Notes: generated from the letters alone by a model not told the origin. A stretch of DNA of 44,504 bases from Mycolicibacterium peregrinum (GCF_001665625.1 NZ_LZSY01000170.1:1-44504), one strand, 5' to 3'. Positions 15,875-25,206 are shown, counted from the first letter of the stretch. A program made the numbers and translations.

Positions 15875-16756
15875 TCAGCAGTATTGGCGGTAGGCGGTCG
15901 GAGTGACGCCCACCCTCGACCGGAAGGTCGTTGCGAAGTGGCTCGGGGTGGAGAAGCCGACCGCATGGGCGATTTCGGTGATGGGCTTGGTGGTGCAGGT
16001 CAGCAACATCTTTGCGCGCCGGATTCGACGGTCGACCAAGTACTGGTGGGGGGTAGTTCGAAACGTCAGCTTGAATCGGGCGGTCAACTCGGTGACTGAG
16101 AGCTCTAGGTGCTTTGCCCAGCGCGAAAGAGTGATGTCGGCATCCAGATTGTCTTCGAGGTATTCGACAACCTTGGCCCGCGTCGCGTGGTCCCAGGCGG
16201 TCGGTGACCGGACGGCGGCGGACGTTAGGCCCGGGGCGGTGAGCGTTGTGAGGAACTGCAGGCGTACTGCATCTGCCAATGACTCGCACAACATCTGCTC
16301 CAACGGGTCGGAGCTGGTCGCTGCTCGGAACATCCGTTGGGTCAGATGTAGCGCCAGAAGGTCGCGATGCTGCACCGTCGCCGCAACGTCGCGATCCTCG
16401 AAGTCCGTAGTGGAAATGCGGATCTCGCAGAATTGAACGGAGGTTCCTTGTGCTAGTGCGGCGTAGCGCTGTTGGGCGGGGATCAGCCAGACGTCGCCGA
16501 TGCGGGGCAGCGCTGGTCCGCTCGGGCCGCGTTCGAATTCGACTTCCATCGTCGTGAGGTCGCCTGCGCGGTGCACTACCAGGACGTGATCAGGGCTGTT
16601 GAACTGCCAGTCGGTCGGCGTGTTGACAGCCTCAGCGGCGAACATGAACTGCATGCCGTTGGACTGCCAGTGTGTCCGGGCTAGAAAGGCCCGTGCAGCT
16701 GCATCCTCGGCCGCAGCCGCCTCGGGCGCCGCGTTCCTGCGGCTTGGGTTCACCAT
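15875..16756 (-). CDS. AraC-family regulator (second of a related pair)
   Basis: Up to 293 residues. The sensor domain includes GDVWLIPAQQRYAALAQG and the C-terminal double HTH includes ITEIAHAVGFSTPSHFATTFRSRVGVTPTAYR. Both stretches align closely with the AraC protein at 12245-13033. The start is uncertain: ATG 16756 gives an Ala-rich N-terminal extension and has no clear ribosome binding site; an internal ATG about 35 codons later (MQFMF) is possible. Upstream of it lies an IS21 istB relic, so the original promoter may have been replaced. Confidence 0.82.
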   Translation of the reverse strand: MVNPSRRNAAPEAAAAEDAAARAFLARTHWQSNGMQFMFAAEAVNTPTDWQFNSPDHVLVVHRAGDLTTMEVEFERGPSGPALPRIGDVWLIPAQQRYAALAQGTSVQFCEIRISTTDFEDRDVAATVQHRDLLALHLTQRMFRAATSSDPLEQMLCESLADAVRLQFLTTLTAPGLTSAAVRSPTAWDHATRAKVVEYLEDNLDADITLSRWAKHLELSVTELTARFKLTFRTTPHQYLVDRRIRRAKMLLTCTTKPITEIAHAVGFSTPSHFATTFRSRVGVTPTAYRQYC

Positions 16757-16980
16757 TGGCTGCACGGTCGCACTTTCTTCCGGTCGGCAAAAGTACACGT
16801 CCCATCCTGAGGCAGGCGGCACTTGTTTTCCATTCGACACAGCACACCACAATGCAGAATCGCGAGACGTTGCTCGCCCTCCTGACTCACTGCCTGGCTC
16901 ACCATCGCTGACCTCCGCGGGATCCTCGACCGGCCCGTCGGGATTCTCAGTGACCGGCTGGCCGGGTCTGATTGCTGGTT

Positions 16981-17264
16981 CTAGGGCGGGTGGGCCACGC
17001 GGAAGGAGTCGGTGCCGGTTTCGATGATGTTGCCGCCGAAGGTGAGTCGGTCGACGATGGCTGCGCACAACCGCGGGTCGGATAACGTTTTGGTCCACCC
17101 GGACAGACTTTCGTTGGAGACGATCCGACCGAGGCCTTCTCTTCGCGTTCGGTGAGGACCTGGAACGGCAGCTCGGCGCCGCGACGATCGAGTTCCATGT
17201 AGCCCAGCTCGTCAATACAGAGCAGATCAACTCGGCCGTAGCGAGCGACGGTCTTGGACAGCTA
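16981..17264 (-). pseudogene. istB: IS21-family istB relic (ATP-binding transposition helper), 3' end only
   Basis: On the minus strand from about 17264, the frame gives LSKTVARYGRVDLLCIDELGYMELDRRGAELPFQVLTEREEKASV (in parts), the Walker-B region of IstB-type AAA+ proteins. After a one-base shift the next frame gives SNESLSGWTKTLSDPRLC, AAIVDRLTFGGNIIETGT and DSFRVAHPP, the normal C-terminus, stopping at 16981. The N-terminal half, including the Walker A, is absent, as is IstA. It is a decayed insertion-sequence remnant at the edge of the catabolic cluster. Confidence 0.8.
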
Positions 17265-17384
17265 TCCGGATTCCTCTGCACCCCAATATGTCTGACCACC
17301 AGCGTCGATCCGTTCCGGTGCCCACGAAACCGCGAGATTCCCTTCTGGTCTGCTGGATTGATGGTGCAGAGCCCTTCGCCGTCG

Positions 17385-18206
17385 CTAACCGTCACTCGGT
17401 GCTGCGGCACCGTCGCTCAGGGACCGCTGCAGGCGACGCATTCTCGCAAGCCACCCGTCATAGTCCGCGGCCTTGCCGCGGAACATACCCAGAACCTCTT
17501 GGTGGGGTAGAACCATGAATCGCTCCGCGCGTACGGCGCCGATCGTCTCCGCCGCGACCTCCGCTGCGCTGATGACGCTGCCGGACTTGATGATCGACTG
17601 TGCGCCGATCCGGCGCGACAGGCCTGGGGAGGACCGCACTGCGGTGAGAAGGGGCGTGTCGACTCCGAGCGGACACACACAGCTCACGCCTATTCCCTCC
17701 TCGCCGTGGGTGATTGCAAGCCATTCAGCGAATCCGATCGCGGCGTGTTTGGTGACCGCGTACCCCGCCGCGCCCAATTGCGTCAGCAGGCCGGCCGCGG
17801 AGGCGACCGACACGAAGTAACCGCTGCCGCGGCTGCGCCATCCCGGTAACAGCAGCCTGGCGGCATTGACATGAGCGCGCAGGTTGATCGCAAGGACCTT
17901 GTCCCAGTCGGCGGATTCGCCGAGGCCCGCAGCTCCCATGATGCCGGCATTGGCGACGAAGATGTCCACGGGCCCGAAGTGCCGTTCGGCCTCAGCGATC
18001 AAGCTTGTGACGCCGTCAACGGTGGATGCATCCGCCCGGATGCTCGTCGCCGCGTCACCGACGCTCCCGGCCGCTTCGGCAGCGTCACGCTCGTCGAGGT
18101 CGCCGATGACGACCTGTGCCCCATTCCTGGCGAGTTCGACCGCCAGTGCCCGGCCGATTCCTGATCCACCGCCGGTGACGACAGCAACCTTGTTCTCGAT
18201 CTGCAT
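17385..18206 (-). CDS. Short-chain dehydrogenase/reductase (SDR)
   Basis: A 273-residue classical SDR: VTGGGSGIG (11-18 region) for NAD(P), DLDER after beta2 (an Asp that favours NAD), VANAGI, catalytic Ser136 (SVASAAG), Tyr149 and Lys153 (YAVTK). It probably oxidises or reduces a hydroxyl/keto group of a CoA- or ring-intermediate. It is the last gene of the nine-gene cluster, 48 bases after the second acyl-CoA ligase, and is followed by the istB relic. Confidence 0.88.
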   Translation of the reverse strand: MQIENKVAVVTGGGSGIGRALAVELARNGAQVVIGDLDERDAAEAAGSVGDAATSIRADASTVDGVTSLIAEAERHFGPVDIFVANAGIMGAAGLGESADWDKVLAINLRAHVNAARLLLPGWRSRGSGYFVSVASAAGLLTQLGAAGYAVTKHAAIGFAEWLAITHGEEGIGVSCVCPLGVDTPLLTAVRSSPGLSRRIGAQSIIKSGSVISAAEVAAETIGAVRAERFMVLPHQEVLGMFRGKAADYDGWLARMRRLQRSLSDGAAAPSDG

Positions 18207-18254
18207 TCTGATCCATCCGCGTCGGTTTGATGTGACCGCAGTGGCGATGTCGAT

Positions 18255-19922
18255 TCAGCGGGGCAACACGGTGACTGGAATCTCGCCGGAGTGGTATCGC
18301 TGCCGCATCAGCTTCTTGTCGTACTTGCCGACACCGGTGCGCGCGATAGCGCCGACCACGGCCCACCGCTCAGGCAGCCACCATCGCTGTACGCGCTCCT
18401 CAAGCCAAGCCTTCAGATCTTCGACCCGCGCGGCGGAGCCGGGGCGCAAGGTCACCAATGCGAGTGGCCGCTCATCCCAACGGGTGTCAGGTACGCCGAT
18501 CACGGCAGCTTCGATCACATCGGGATGACCGGCCAGAGTGGTTTCAAGGTGCACGGAGCTGATCCATTCGCCGCCGGATTTGATGACGTCTTTGGCTCGG
18601 TCGGTGAGCGTCAGGTATCCGTCTGCGCTGATGTGTCCGATGTCGCCCGTGTGGAGCCAGAGTTGTCCGTCCGAGTCGGTGGAGAAGCTCTCGGCGTCGA
18701 TGCCGCCGTGGTAGCCGCCAGTGATCCAGGGACCACGCACCTGCACTTCGCCAACCGATCGGCCGTCGCGGGGCAGAACAGTTCCCGCCTCGTCAACGAT
18801 GCGTCCTTTGGCGCCGAACAGGAATCGGCCTGTGCTGTTGAGCTTTCGCTGCTGATCGGTCGTGGCCGTGTTGCCTGGGACGTCGGCGATGGTCACGATG
18901 GGACTGGTTTCGGTCATGCCCCACGCTTGGACCAGCGGAACCGCGAATTCATCGCGATACGCGGTGACAAGGGACGCCGGAACCGCGGCGCCGCCACACA
19001 GCACTCGACGCAACGAGTCGATTCGATGACCGGGATTGTCGCGCAGCCACCGCAACATGTCGTTGAAAACCGTAGGGACACCGCCAGACAACGTGGCGCC
19101 GTGTTTCGCGATCATGTCGACGAGCGTGTCGGGCTTGAGGTGGCGGTCCGGCAGTATCAGTGTGGCGCCGGCCATCAGCGACGCATACGGAATGCCCCAC
19201 GCGTTGACGTGAAACATCGGGACTATGGGAAGCACCCGGTCACGGGACGAGATTCCGGCAACGTTGGCCGTGCAGACGGCAAGGGCGTGCAGGTAGACCG
19301 ACCGATGACTGTAGACCACGCCTTTGGGATCCCCGGTGGTTCCGCTGGTGTAGCACATCGCCGCTGCGCTGAGTTCGTCGAGCACTGGCCACGCGAACGT
19401 GGTCGGCTGACTGTTCACGAGTTGCTCATAAGCGATCACGTTGGGCACCAGACGTGATACCTCGGCCAGCTGAGCGTCGGTCGGGTCACCGGCTATTACC
19501 AGCGCCGTCAGTTCCGGCATCAGCGGCAACGCTGGGAGCAACGTGTCGAGCAAACTGGCATCGACGATGACGATCTTGTCGCCGGCATCGGAGGCGATGT
19601 AGCCGAGTTGATGTGGTGTGAGGCGAATGTTGAGGGTGTGCAGGATCGCACCAGAACAGGGTGCGGCGAGGTATGCCTCGAGGTGCCGCTGGTTGTTCCA
19701 CATGAAAGTCGCAACTCGGTCACCGGCAACGATTCCAAGACCAGCCAGTCCGTTGGCCAGTTGAGCTGCGCGCGTGGCAATCTCAGAGAAAGTGGCGGTT
19801 TGTGCAACGGTGTTCGGGCCCGCGTAGGTGAGGACCTCTGAATCGCCGAAGGTACCGTCAATTCCGTCTAGGATTGCCGTGAGCGTCAGCGGGACGTTCT
19901 GCATGGTGGCGCGGATGTCCAT
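18255..19922 (-). CDS. Acyl-CoA ligase (AMP-forming, FadD/DmdB-like)
   Basis: A 555-residue class I adenylate-forming enzyme. P-loop-like YTSGTTGDPKGVVYSHRS near the middle, WGMTETSP, then LHTGDIGHI and DRAKDVIKSGGEW, the A7/A8 core, and the C-terminal KYDKKLMRQRY with the catalytic Lys. ATG 19922 has GGAGAG nine bases upstream; the earlier ATG 19952 has none. It activates a carboxylic acid to its CoA thioester. It is 124 bases downstream of the RibBA-like gene, so it may be in the same transcript or have its own promoter. Confidence 0.88.
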   Translation of the reverse strand: MDIRATMQNVPLTLTAILDGIDGTFGDSEVLTYAGPNTVAQTATFSEIATRAAQLANGLAGLGIVAGDRVATFMWNNQRHLEAYLAAPCSGAILHTLNIRLTPHQLGYIASDAGDKIVIVDASLLDTLLPALPLMPELTALVIAGDPTDAQLAEVSRLVPNVIAYEQLVNSQPTTFAWPVLDELSAAAMCYTSGTTGDPKGVVYSHRSVYLHALAVCTANVAGISSRDRVLPIVPMFHVNAWGIPYASLMAGATLILPDRHLKPDTLVDMIAKHGATLSGGVPTVFNDMLRWLRDNPGHRIDSLRRVLCGGAAVPASLVTAYRDEFAVPLVQAWGMTETSPIVTIADVPGNTATTDQQRKLNSTGRFLFGAKGRIVDEAGTVLPRDGRSVGEVQVRGPWITGGYHGGIDAESFSTDSDGQLWLHTGDIGHISADGYLTLTDRAKDVIKSGGEWISSVHLETTLAGHPDVIEAAVIGVPDTRWDERPLALVTLRPGSAARVEDLKAWLEERVQRWWLPERWAVVGAIARTGVGKYDKKLMRQRYHSGEIPVTVLPR

Positions 19923-20046
19923 GAATGTGTTCTCTCCGATCGTCTGTGTCAATGGGCCTTAGGAAGAAGCCAGCGGTGCAACCGTGTCGGCGGTTCTGCG
20001 GATCACACGTGGAGAGAGCAGTCGCAGCTCCAGAAGGACCGACGAA

Positions 20047-21162
20047 TCAATGCGCCGCAGCGGAGAGCCCGCACGATTCCGATACCACGGGAAGCCCTGA
20101 GATGGCCAAGTCACACCGGGACGTCACACGTGCGTTGTGCATGCTGTTGGCCACATTGACTGCGGTGAAACCAAGTTCGAGCAGCATGGCAATGATGCAA
20201 CCTTGTACCACCTCTGACTGCGCCACCGAGAACCGCGGCGCTGACGCGATGGGCGGCCGCAGGTACACGAGGACTCCGCCGCGCGCAGCGATACGCTGGT
20301 AGCACCGCTCAAATTCGACTCTGCATTCGCAGCCAGAGGCGAGTAGTGGTTCGCGGTGCACACACTCCTCTACGACATACACGTCTGGATCGATACCGGG
20401 TCCGGAGGCGCCGATGAACACCGTTTGTCGAGCGCCAGTCAGCTGGTCTTCAAAGTCGACTGTCTTGATCGTCCGACTCCCAAGCCGGTCTAGCCGATTC
20501 TGAACCAGTATCACCCGTTTACGACGTCCGTCACCATGGAACAGGCGGTGGTGTACGACGTTGTCGATGTGCACCATCGGCAAGCGATGGTTCTGAGCGA
20601 ACACACTGACCGCGGGTTCCCGCAGTAGTTCGCCGTCCTCCCCTAGGAGGGCAGCGGTAAGTCCTACCGGTGGAAGCCCCGCTATGTCACAAAGATCCAC
20701 CGTCGCCTCTGCGCTTCCCCGGCGCTTGAGCACACCGCAGCCTGCAACCCTCACTGGGAGAACATGACCGGGCCGCACCAGATCACCTGGCCGGGAGCTG
20801 TCGCTTGCCAGAACGCGCGCAGTGCGGGCGCGGTCGGTGGCGCTGATGCCGGTACCGATACCGGATGCGGCGTCTACCGCGACGGCAAACGTGGGAGCTT
20901 CCACATTCGAGTCATCGTCGCGGGCCATGGTCGGCAGATCCAGTTCCTCTGCTCGACGTGCGGGCAGCGCCGCACAAATCAGCCCCGAGGTGAACCTCAC
21001 CAGCCATGCCGTCCAATGCGGCGTGGCATGAGCAGCCGCGATCACTACGTCGGCGACGACCTGGTCTTCGGTGCCGTTGACAACCAGAATCGGAGTCCCA
21101 GCGCGCAGAGCCGCACCGGCGCGCTCGATCGCCAGCCGAGACACACAGCTGTGCGCCGTCAT
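20047..21162 (-). CDS. RibBA-like protein (DHBP synthase + GTP cyclohydrolase II fold) with altered active sites
   Basis: A 371-residue protein. Residues about 8-205 align with 3,4-dihydroxy-2-butanone-4-phosphate synthase (RFTSGLICAAL, LDLPTM, TGISATDRA, RPGHVLPVR, AEATVDL). However, the acidic metal site (usually DDEDRENEGD) reads NGTEDQVVAD at 29-38, the GHTEA motif reads GSAEA (150-151), and the catalytic Glu after it is Ala171. Residues 206-371 resemble GTP cyclohydrolase II: the zinc ligands C-x10-C-x-C are kept (Cys267, 278, 280), but the EGRGIGL and TNNP motifs are lost. It probably does not make riboflavin. It overlaps the flavin reductase by ATGA. Confidence 0.75.
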   Translation of the reverse strand: MTAHSCVSRLAIERAGAALRAGTPILVVNGTEDQVVADVVIAAAHATPHWTAWLVRFTSGLICAALPARRAEELDLPTMARDDDSNVEAPTFAVAVDAASGIGTGISATDRARTARVLASDSSRPGDLVRPGHVLPVRVAGCGVLKRRGSAEATVDLCDIAGLPPVGLTAALLGEDGELLREPAVSVFAQNHRLPMVHIDNVVHHRLFHGDGRRKRVILVQNRLDRLGSRTIKTVDFEDQLTGARQTVFIGASGPGIDPDVYVVEECVHREPLLASGCECRVEFERCYQRIAARGGVLVYLRPPIASAPRFSVAQSEVVQGCIIAMLLELGFTAVNVANSMHNARVTSRCDLAISGLPVVSESCGLSAAAH

Positions 21163-21680
21163 GAGTCATGTCCGACCGCGAACGTTCGAAATCTGCTGTC
21201 GTGAAAGAGAAGCGGCGATGCGTCGAGGTCCGCCGCAGCGGCCTTGACTTCGAGAATGACCACATCATGGTCACCGGCGGAAACGGTCGTGGAGATCTCG
21301 CAGTCGAGTTGGGCCACCGCATCCGACAGCAGCACCGCGTCGGATTCGGTGGCGAACCAGGACACTCCGGCAAATCGATCCACATTCTTCGCCGCAATCT
21401 GCCGGCACGCGGCTTCTTGCCGCGATTCCAGGACGGAGACGCCGAGATGGCGGCCGTCAGCCAGATGCGGCCAGGTCGTCGACGTGTGCTGCACGCAGAT
21501 CGACACCAACGCCGGATCGATGGATACCGGGGTGAACGAGGTGGCAACAATCCCGACCGGTTGTCCATCACGCAGTGCGCACACCGCCGCGACGCCAGTT
21601 GGATAACGACCGTAAAGCCTGCGCAGTTGCGCCATATCCCAGTCAGAGTTCCCGGTAGAAACGGGATCGAGGGTAGTCAT
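21159..21680 (-). CDS. Flavin reductase (HpaC-like FMN reductase)
   Basis: A 173-residue flavin reductase-like domain protein. LYGRYPTGVAAVCALRDGQPVGIVATSFTPVSIDPALVSICV is the FMN-binding part (given in pieces elsewhere in the family as YPTGV, SFTSVSLDP), followed by LGVSVL. It supplies reduced FMN to a partner monooxygenase, most likely the luciferase-like enzyme at the head of the same cluster. ATG 21680 is taken because it precedes the conserved domain by about 17 residues and lies 25 bases after the creatininase stop. The stop overlaps the RibBA-like start. Confidence 0.87.
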   Translation of the reverse strand: MTTLDPVSTGNSDWDMAQLRRLYGRYPTGVAAVCALRDGQPVGIVATSFTPVSIDPALVSICVQHTSTTWPHLADGRHLGVSVLESRQEAACRQIAAKNVDRFAGVSWFATESDAVLLSDAVAQLDCEISTTVSAGDHDVVILEVKAAAADLDASPLLFHDSRFRTFAVGHDS

Positions 21681-21705
21681 CGCTTGCACTCCGTTCTCGT
21701 GGATG

Positions 21706-22461
21706 TCACGCGCCCCGGGCGCGGGCGTAGTCGGCAATAAGGGAGGTGACCGCGTCGAGGCACGCCTCCCCGATCCGTTCCGAGGCGCCTTCTGGGTCAC
21801 CCAGAACCCCGTTGGCGGAGACTGCTCCGATTCCGTCTTGAAATGCCCGATCGAGTAGCTGCTGGTCCACCTTGCCGATGTAGCCTCGTGCGAACCGGTC
21901 GATGCGGACCTTCTGTGGGTGAAGGGCAAGCATCACCGACGTCTCTGCGATGTCAGCGTGCCCTCCCACGTTGGCGCCCAGAGATGCCACGCAGTCCGCC
22001 GCCCGTTGCCACGCGTTCAAGATGGCCTCGGTATCGGAGAAGACGATGACTGTCAGCGGCGCGAGTGCCACCGTGAGTCGCACCTCGAAGTCACGCATCA
22101 CGGGATGGTTCCCGATATGCCCGGAGAACATGAGGATTCGTTCGAAGCCATCCTTGGCGAGGTGCCGACAGTAGTCTTCGCACACCGATTCCAGCGTCGA
22201 CGCGCGAAGCGACAGGGTGCCGGTGAATCCGAGGTGGTGCGGGGAATACCCCACCCGTACGGTCGGCAGAACCAGCGCGCCCCCGAGACGGCGCGCGACC
22301 CGCACCGCGAGCTCGTCAGCATGATCGGCATCCATCGACAGCGGTAGATGCCCACCATGCTGTTCGACCGCTCCCAACGGCAGAACTGCTGTGCGCGCTC
22401 CTTCCGAGATCGCCGCGCTGACCTCGGCGCTTGTCATGAACTCGATCCGAACCTCGTTCAT
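21706..22461 (-). CDS. Creatininase-family amidohydrolase
   Basis: A 251-residue creatininase-fold metalloenzyme. The metal ligands of the family are present: Glu33-x-His35 (AVEQHGGHLP), Asp44, the SGHIGNH segment (113-119) and Glu173 in GGHADIAETSVML. Family members open cyclic amides (creatinine), deformylate a pyrimidine (archaeal ArfB) or act in cofactor maturation (MftE). Between a CoA ligase and a flavin reductase, a ring or amide opening step is plausible. It lies 8 bases after the upstream gene's stop. Confidence 0.86.
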   Translation of the reverse strand: MNEVRIEFMTSAEVSAAISEGARTAVLPLGAVEQHGGHLPLSMDADHADELAVRVARRLGGALVLPTVRVGYSPHHLGFTGTLSLRASTLESVCEDYCRHLAKDGFERILMFSGHIGNHPVMRDFEVRLTVALAPLTVIVFSDTEAILNAWQRAADCVASLGANVGGHADIAETSVMLALHPQKVRIDRFARGYIGKVDQQLLDRAFQDGIGAVSANGVLGDPEGASERIGEACLDAVTSLIADYARARGA

Positions 22462-22469
22462 CGATTCAC

Positions 22470-24377
22470 CTACTTCGGACCGCCGCCGGCGAACCGCGCC
22501 TGGCGGGCAATCTCCCCCTGCTCATCGGCGTCGTACATCTCATCGACGAGGTCGCGGAAAGACGCGAGGATCGCCGAGCGCCGGATGGTGCCCTTGAGAG
22601 TCAACTCACCGTCCGCGGCCGACAGCAACCGTGGCAGGACGCGGAACTTCTTCAATTGCAGCGGCCTTGAGAGCTCAGAATTGACTTCGTCGATCCATGT
22701 GGCAAGCGCGACATCTCGGTCAGCCGTGGGCATCGCCCGTGCCTCCGCACTCACGCCGACCAGTACGGTCAGATACTTGCGCCCTTCACCGACGACAATC
22801 GCCTCGTCAATGAGTGGACTGGCCTTGAGTCGGAGCTCGATCGGCTGAGGGCTGACAGTTTTTCCGCCGCTGGTCTTGAGGACATCTTTGATTCTGCCGA
22901 TGATCCGCACTTCCCCATCGGGGTCCATCTCCACCAGATCGCCTGTGCGATACCAGCCGTGGTCCATCGCAGCGGCCGTCGCCTCGGGGTCGTCGAGGTA
23001 ACCGCTGAAGAGGCAGGGGCTGCGCAACTGCAGCTCCCCCTCTCCAGATACGCGCGCCTTCCACCGTGGGTCAGGCATGGTTTTCCCGATTGTTCCGGGT
23101 GGCGGGAATGCGCGATCCCACTGGGCAAGAACCGATCCGCAGGTCTCTGTCGTTCCGAAGAGCTCACGAAGGTCGAGTCCCCACATCTGCCACAACGCTG
23201 TCACCTCGGGGGACATGCTGCCCGAAGCCGTCCAGGTCACCCTGATGCGGTCCATGCCAACCTTTGCACGCAGGGGAATGAACACCCAACGGAGACAGAT
23301 GTCGTTGAGATAGTTGAAATACCAAGGCACGTCCCGATCTGTCCAGCGCATCTCGCTTACTCTGCGAGCAATCCGCATCGCTATCGCGTACCGCAGCCGG
23401 AAGGTGACGCCAGACTCCGAGAGCTTCTGCAACACCTCGCCGGCCAGCTTCTCATGCATCCGCGGTGGCCACAGGACCGCTGTCGGTCGCACGCCGACGA
23501 GCGCGTCCAGGCGTTGATCCATGGTGCAGTAAGTGATGACGAGGCGAGTCATGATCGGGGTGAATACTCCGATCAGCGCGGGTGCAACATGTGAGAGGCC
23601 CAGGAACGCGACGAGGTCGTGCCTGATCCTGCCGACCTCTGGGTACGACATGGCGAAGGCGAGCACCGAGTACTGCAAGGTGCGGTGCGTGTGGATCACA
23701 CCTTTCGGCGCACCGGTAGAACCCGACGTGTAGAACAGGGCCGCGGGCTGGTCGATATCGCCCGCCTCAACCAGCGTCGCAAACAGCTCGGGTTCGGTCA
23801 CCCCGCGGGATCGGCCGCGATGGCGCAGTTCTCCCCAGTGCACGGCCTGCACAGATTCCGCCAGGCCCTGCGGTTTGGTGTCGAACCCGATCGTCGCACG
23901 CAGTCGTGGCAGCTCGGCCGATACCGCGGCAACTTTCGCGACGTCTGCCGCGTTCTCCGCGAAAACGACTGTGACCTCGGAACTCTCCAGTGCCTGTTTG
24001 ACTTCGGCGGTCGAGCTCGTGGGGTACACGCCTACTGGAACACCGCCTCCACTGAGTATCGCGAGGGCGGCCACGACCCACTCGTGGCGGGTAGACGACA
24101 CGATGGCCACCCGGTCGCCTGGCATGGCACCGAGATCATGCAAGCCCAGCGCGACCTCCCGCACCTGCTGGAGATATTCGCTCCACGTGGTCGGGCGGGC
24201 TGCCCCGTTGACCCAGCTGCAATACGCGATCACGTCGGGTTCACGCTCAGCACGGTCGCAGAGCATCTGAGCGAAAGTCCGATTCACGGCATCGAACCCC
24301 GTCAGGATGTCCAACACTGGCACCTCCGTATATCCCGTCGACGACGAGGTCGCTGCCCGCAGGTTTTGCATCTTCAT
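22470..24377 (-). CDS. Long-chain acyl-CoA synthetase (FadD15/bubblegum-like)
   Basis: A 635-residue AMP-forming acyl-CoA synthetase. FYTSGSTGAPKGVIHTHRT (AMP site), ELFGTTETCG, YRTGDLVEMDPDG and GRIKDVLKTSGGKTVSP are diagnostic, and the extra C-terminal length and the SPLIDEAIVVGEGRKYLTVLV segment fit the FadD15/FAA1-type group. ATG 24377 is chosen because starting at 24437 would overlap the upstream crotonase by about 40 bases. A second ATG follows two codons later. It activates a fatty or other large carboxylic acid for the crotonases next to it. Confidence 0.86.
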   Translation of the reverse strand: MKMQNLRAATSSSTGYTEVPVLDILTGFDAVNRTFAQMLCDRAEREPDVIAYCSWVNGAARPTTWSEYLQQVREVALGLHDLGAMPGDRVAIVSSTRHEWVVAALAILSGGGVPVGVYPTSSTAEVKQALESSEVTVVFAENAADVAKVAAVSAELPRLRATIGFDTKPQGLAESVQAVHWGELRHRGRSRGVTEPELFATLVEAGDIDQPAALFYTSGSTGAPKGVIHTHRTLQYSVLAFAMSYPEVGRIRHDLVAFLGLSHVAPALIGVFTPIMTRLVITYCTMDQRLDALVGVRPTAVLWPPRMHEKLAGEVLQKLSESGVTFRLRYAIAMRIARRVSEMRWTDRDVPWYFNYLNDICLRWVFIPLRAKVGMDRIRVTWTASGSMSPEVTALWQMWGLDLRELFGTTETCGSVLAQWDRAFPPPGTIGKTMPDPRWKARVSGEGELQLRSPCLFSGYLDDPEATAAAMDHGWYRTGDLVEMDPDGEVRIIGRIKDVLKTSGGKTVSPQPIELRLKASPLIDEAIVVGEGRKYLTVLVGVSAEARAMPTADRDVALATWIDEVNSELSRPLQLKKFRVLPRLLSAADGELTLKGTIRRSAILASFRDLVDEMYDADEQGEIARQARFAGGGPK

Positions 24378-24396
24378 AGTCAGTCCTGTTCCTCGG

Positions 24397-25203
24397 TCAA
24401 CACGACTGCGCTTTGGCCGCGAGAGCCCTCCGGCCACTCCACCGTTGCCGCAACTCTCGCGCGGCCGGGTCGTCGAAATAATCGGCAGCGGCCTTCAGCG
24501 TGCGTTGCAGGGACGCCTCATCGCGCACGTCGTCCGCAGCGTTGACGCTGCCCTTCAAGGCACCATAGAGCACCGGAGCCTTCGAGCCGGCCGCGCGCGC
24601 CGTTGCGACGGCCGCCGGGATCAGCTCCTCGAGACCGGAGACGAGTTCGTCGATGAGCCCGATGTCGAGAGCGTGCTGCGCGTCGAAAAGCTCACCCGAC
24701 AAGAGGATTCGCCGGGTAACGCGCACTCCGAGCACCCGGTTGGCTCGTTGGATCCCCTTGTCCGCCGGTAGCAGTCCGTGATTGATCTCCGGAAACCCGA
24801 ACCGGGCGGAGTTGACAGCCAACGCACTGTCCGAAAAGAGTGCGACCTCCATACCACCGCCAACACAGTGCCCATTGATCGCGCTGACCACCGGACGCGG
24901 GTAGCGATCCATCGCCACGAGTAGTGCGTGGAATTCCCGCATTCGGATCTCGATCTCGCCGGCGAGCGCACCCTCCAGCTCCTTGATGTCGCCTCCACCG
25001 CTGAAGAACCGCTTTCCCTTACCGGTGAGGACGATCGGTGGTGCGTCCGGCCTGGCGCGGAGCTGCTCGAACAGGCCGGCAAGATCGTGGATGAGCTGGC
25101 GGTTCATCGCATTTGCCGGTGGCCTGTCCAACGCGACCACCAGAACACCATCGTGGTCAGCGGTGTCGAGGGTCGCAGACTGGCCGGTCGCGAGTGCGCT
25201 CAT
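24397..25203 (-). CDS. Enoyl-CoA hydratase/isomerase (canonical Glu pair)
   Basis: A 268-residue crotonase. The oxyanion hole segment SGGGDIKELE and the motif GHCVGGGMEVAL carry Glu119; FGFPEINHG carries Glu139. The 20-residue spacing equals that of the two catalytic Glu of rat hydratase (144/164), so it is likely a functional enoyl-CoA hydratase or isomerase. It is separated from the next crotonase by only 3 bases. Confidence 0.86.
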   Translation of the reverse strand: MSALATGQSATLDTADHDGVLVVALDRPPANAMNRQLIHDLAGLFEQLRARPDAPPIVLTGKGKRFFSGGGDIKELEGALAGEIEIRMREFHALLVAMDRYPRPVVSAINGHCVGGGMEVALFSDSALAVNSARFGFPEINHGLLPADKGIQRANRVLGVRVTRRILLSGELFDAQHALDIGLIDELVSGLEELIPAAVATARAAGSKAPVLYGALKGSVNAADDVRDEASLQRTLKAAADYFDDPAARELRQRWSGRRALAAKAQSC

Positions 25204-25206
25204 AGG

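Noticed and set aside
16757..17410. Long N-terminal extension of the second AraC protein
   Set aside because: The extended frame crosses the istB relic in a different frame, and its composition is Arg/Pro-rich shadow sequence.
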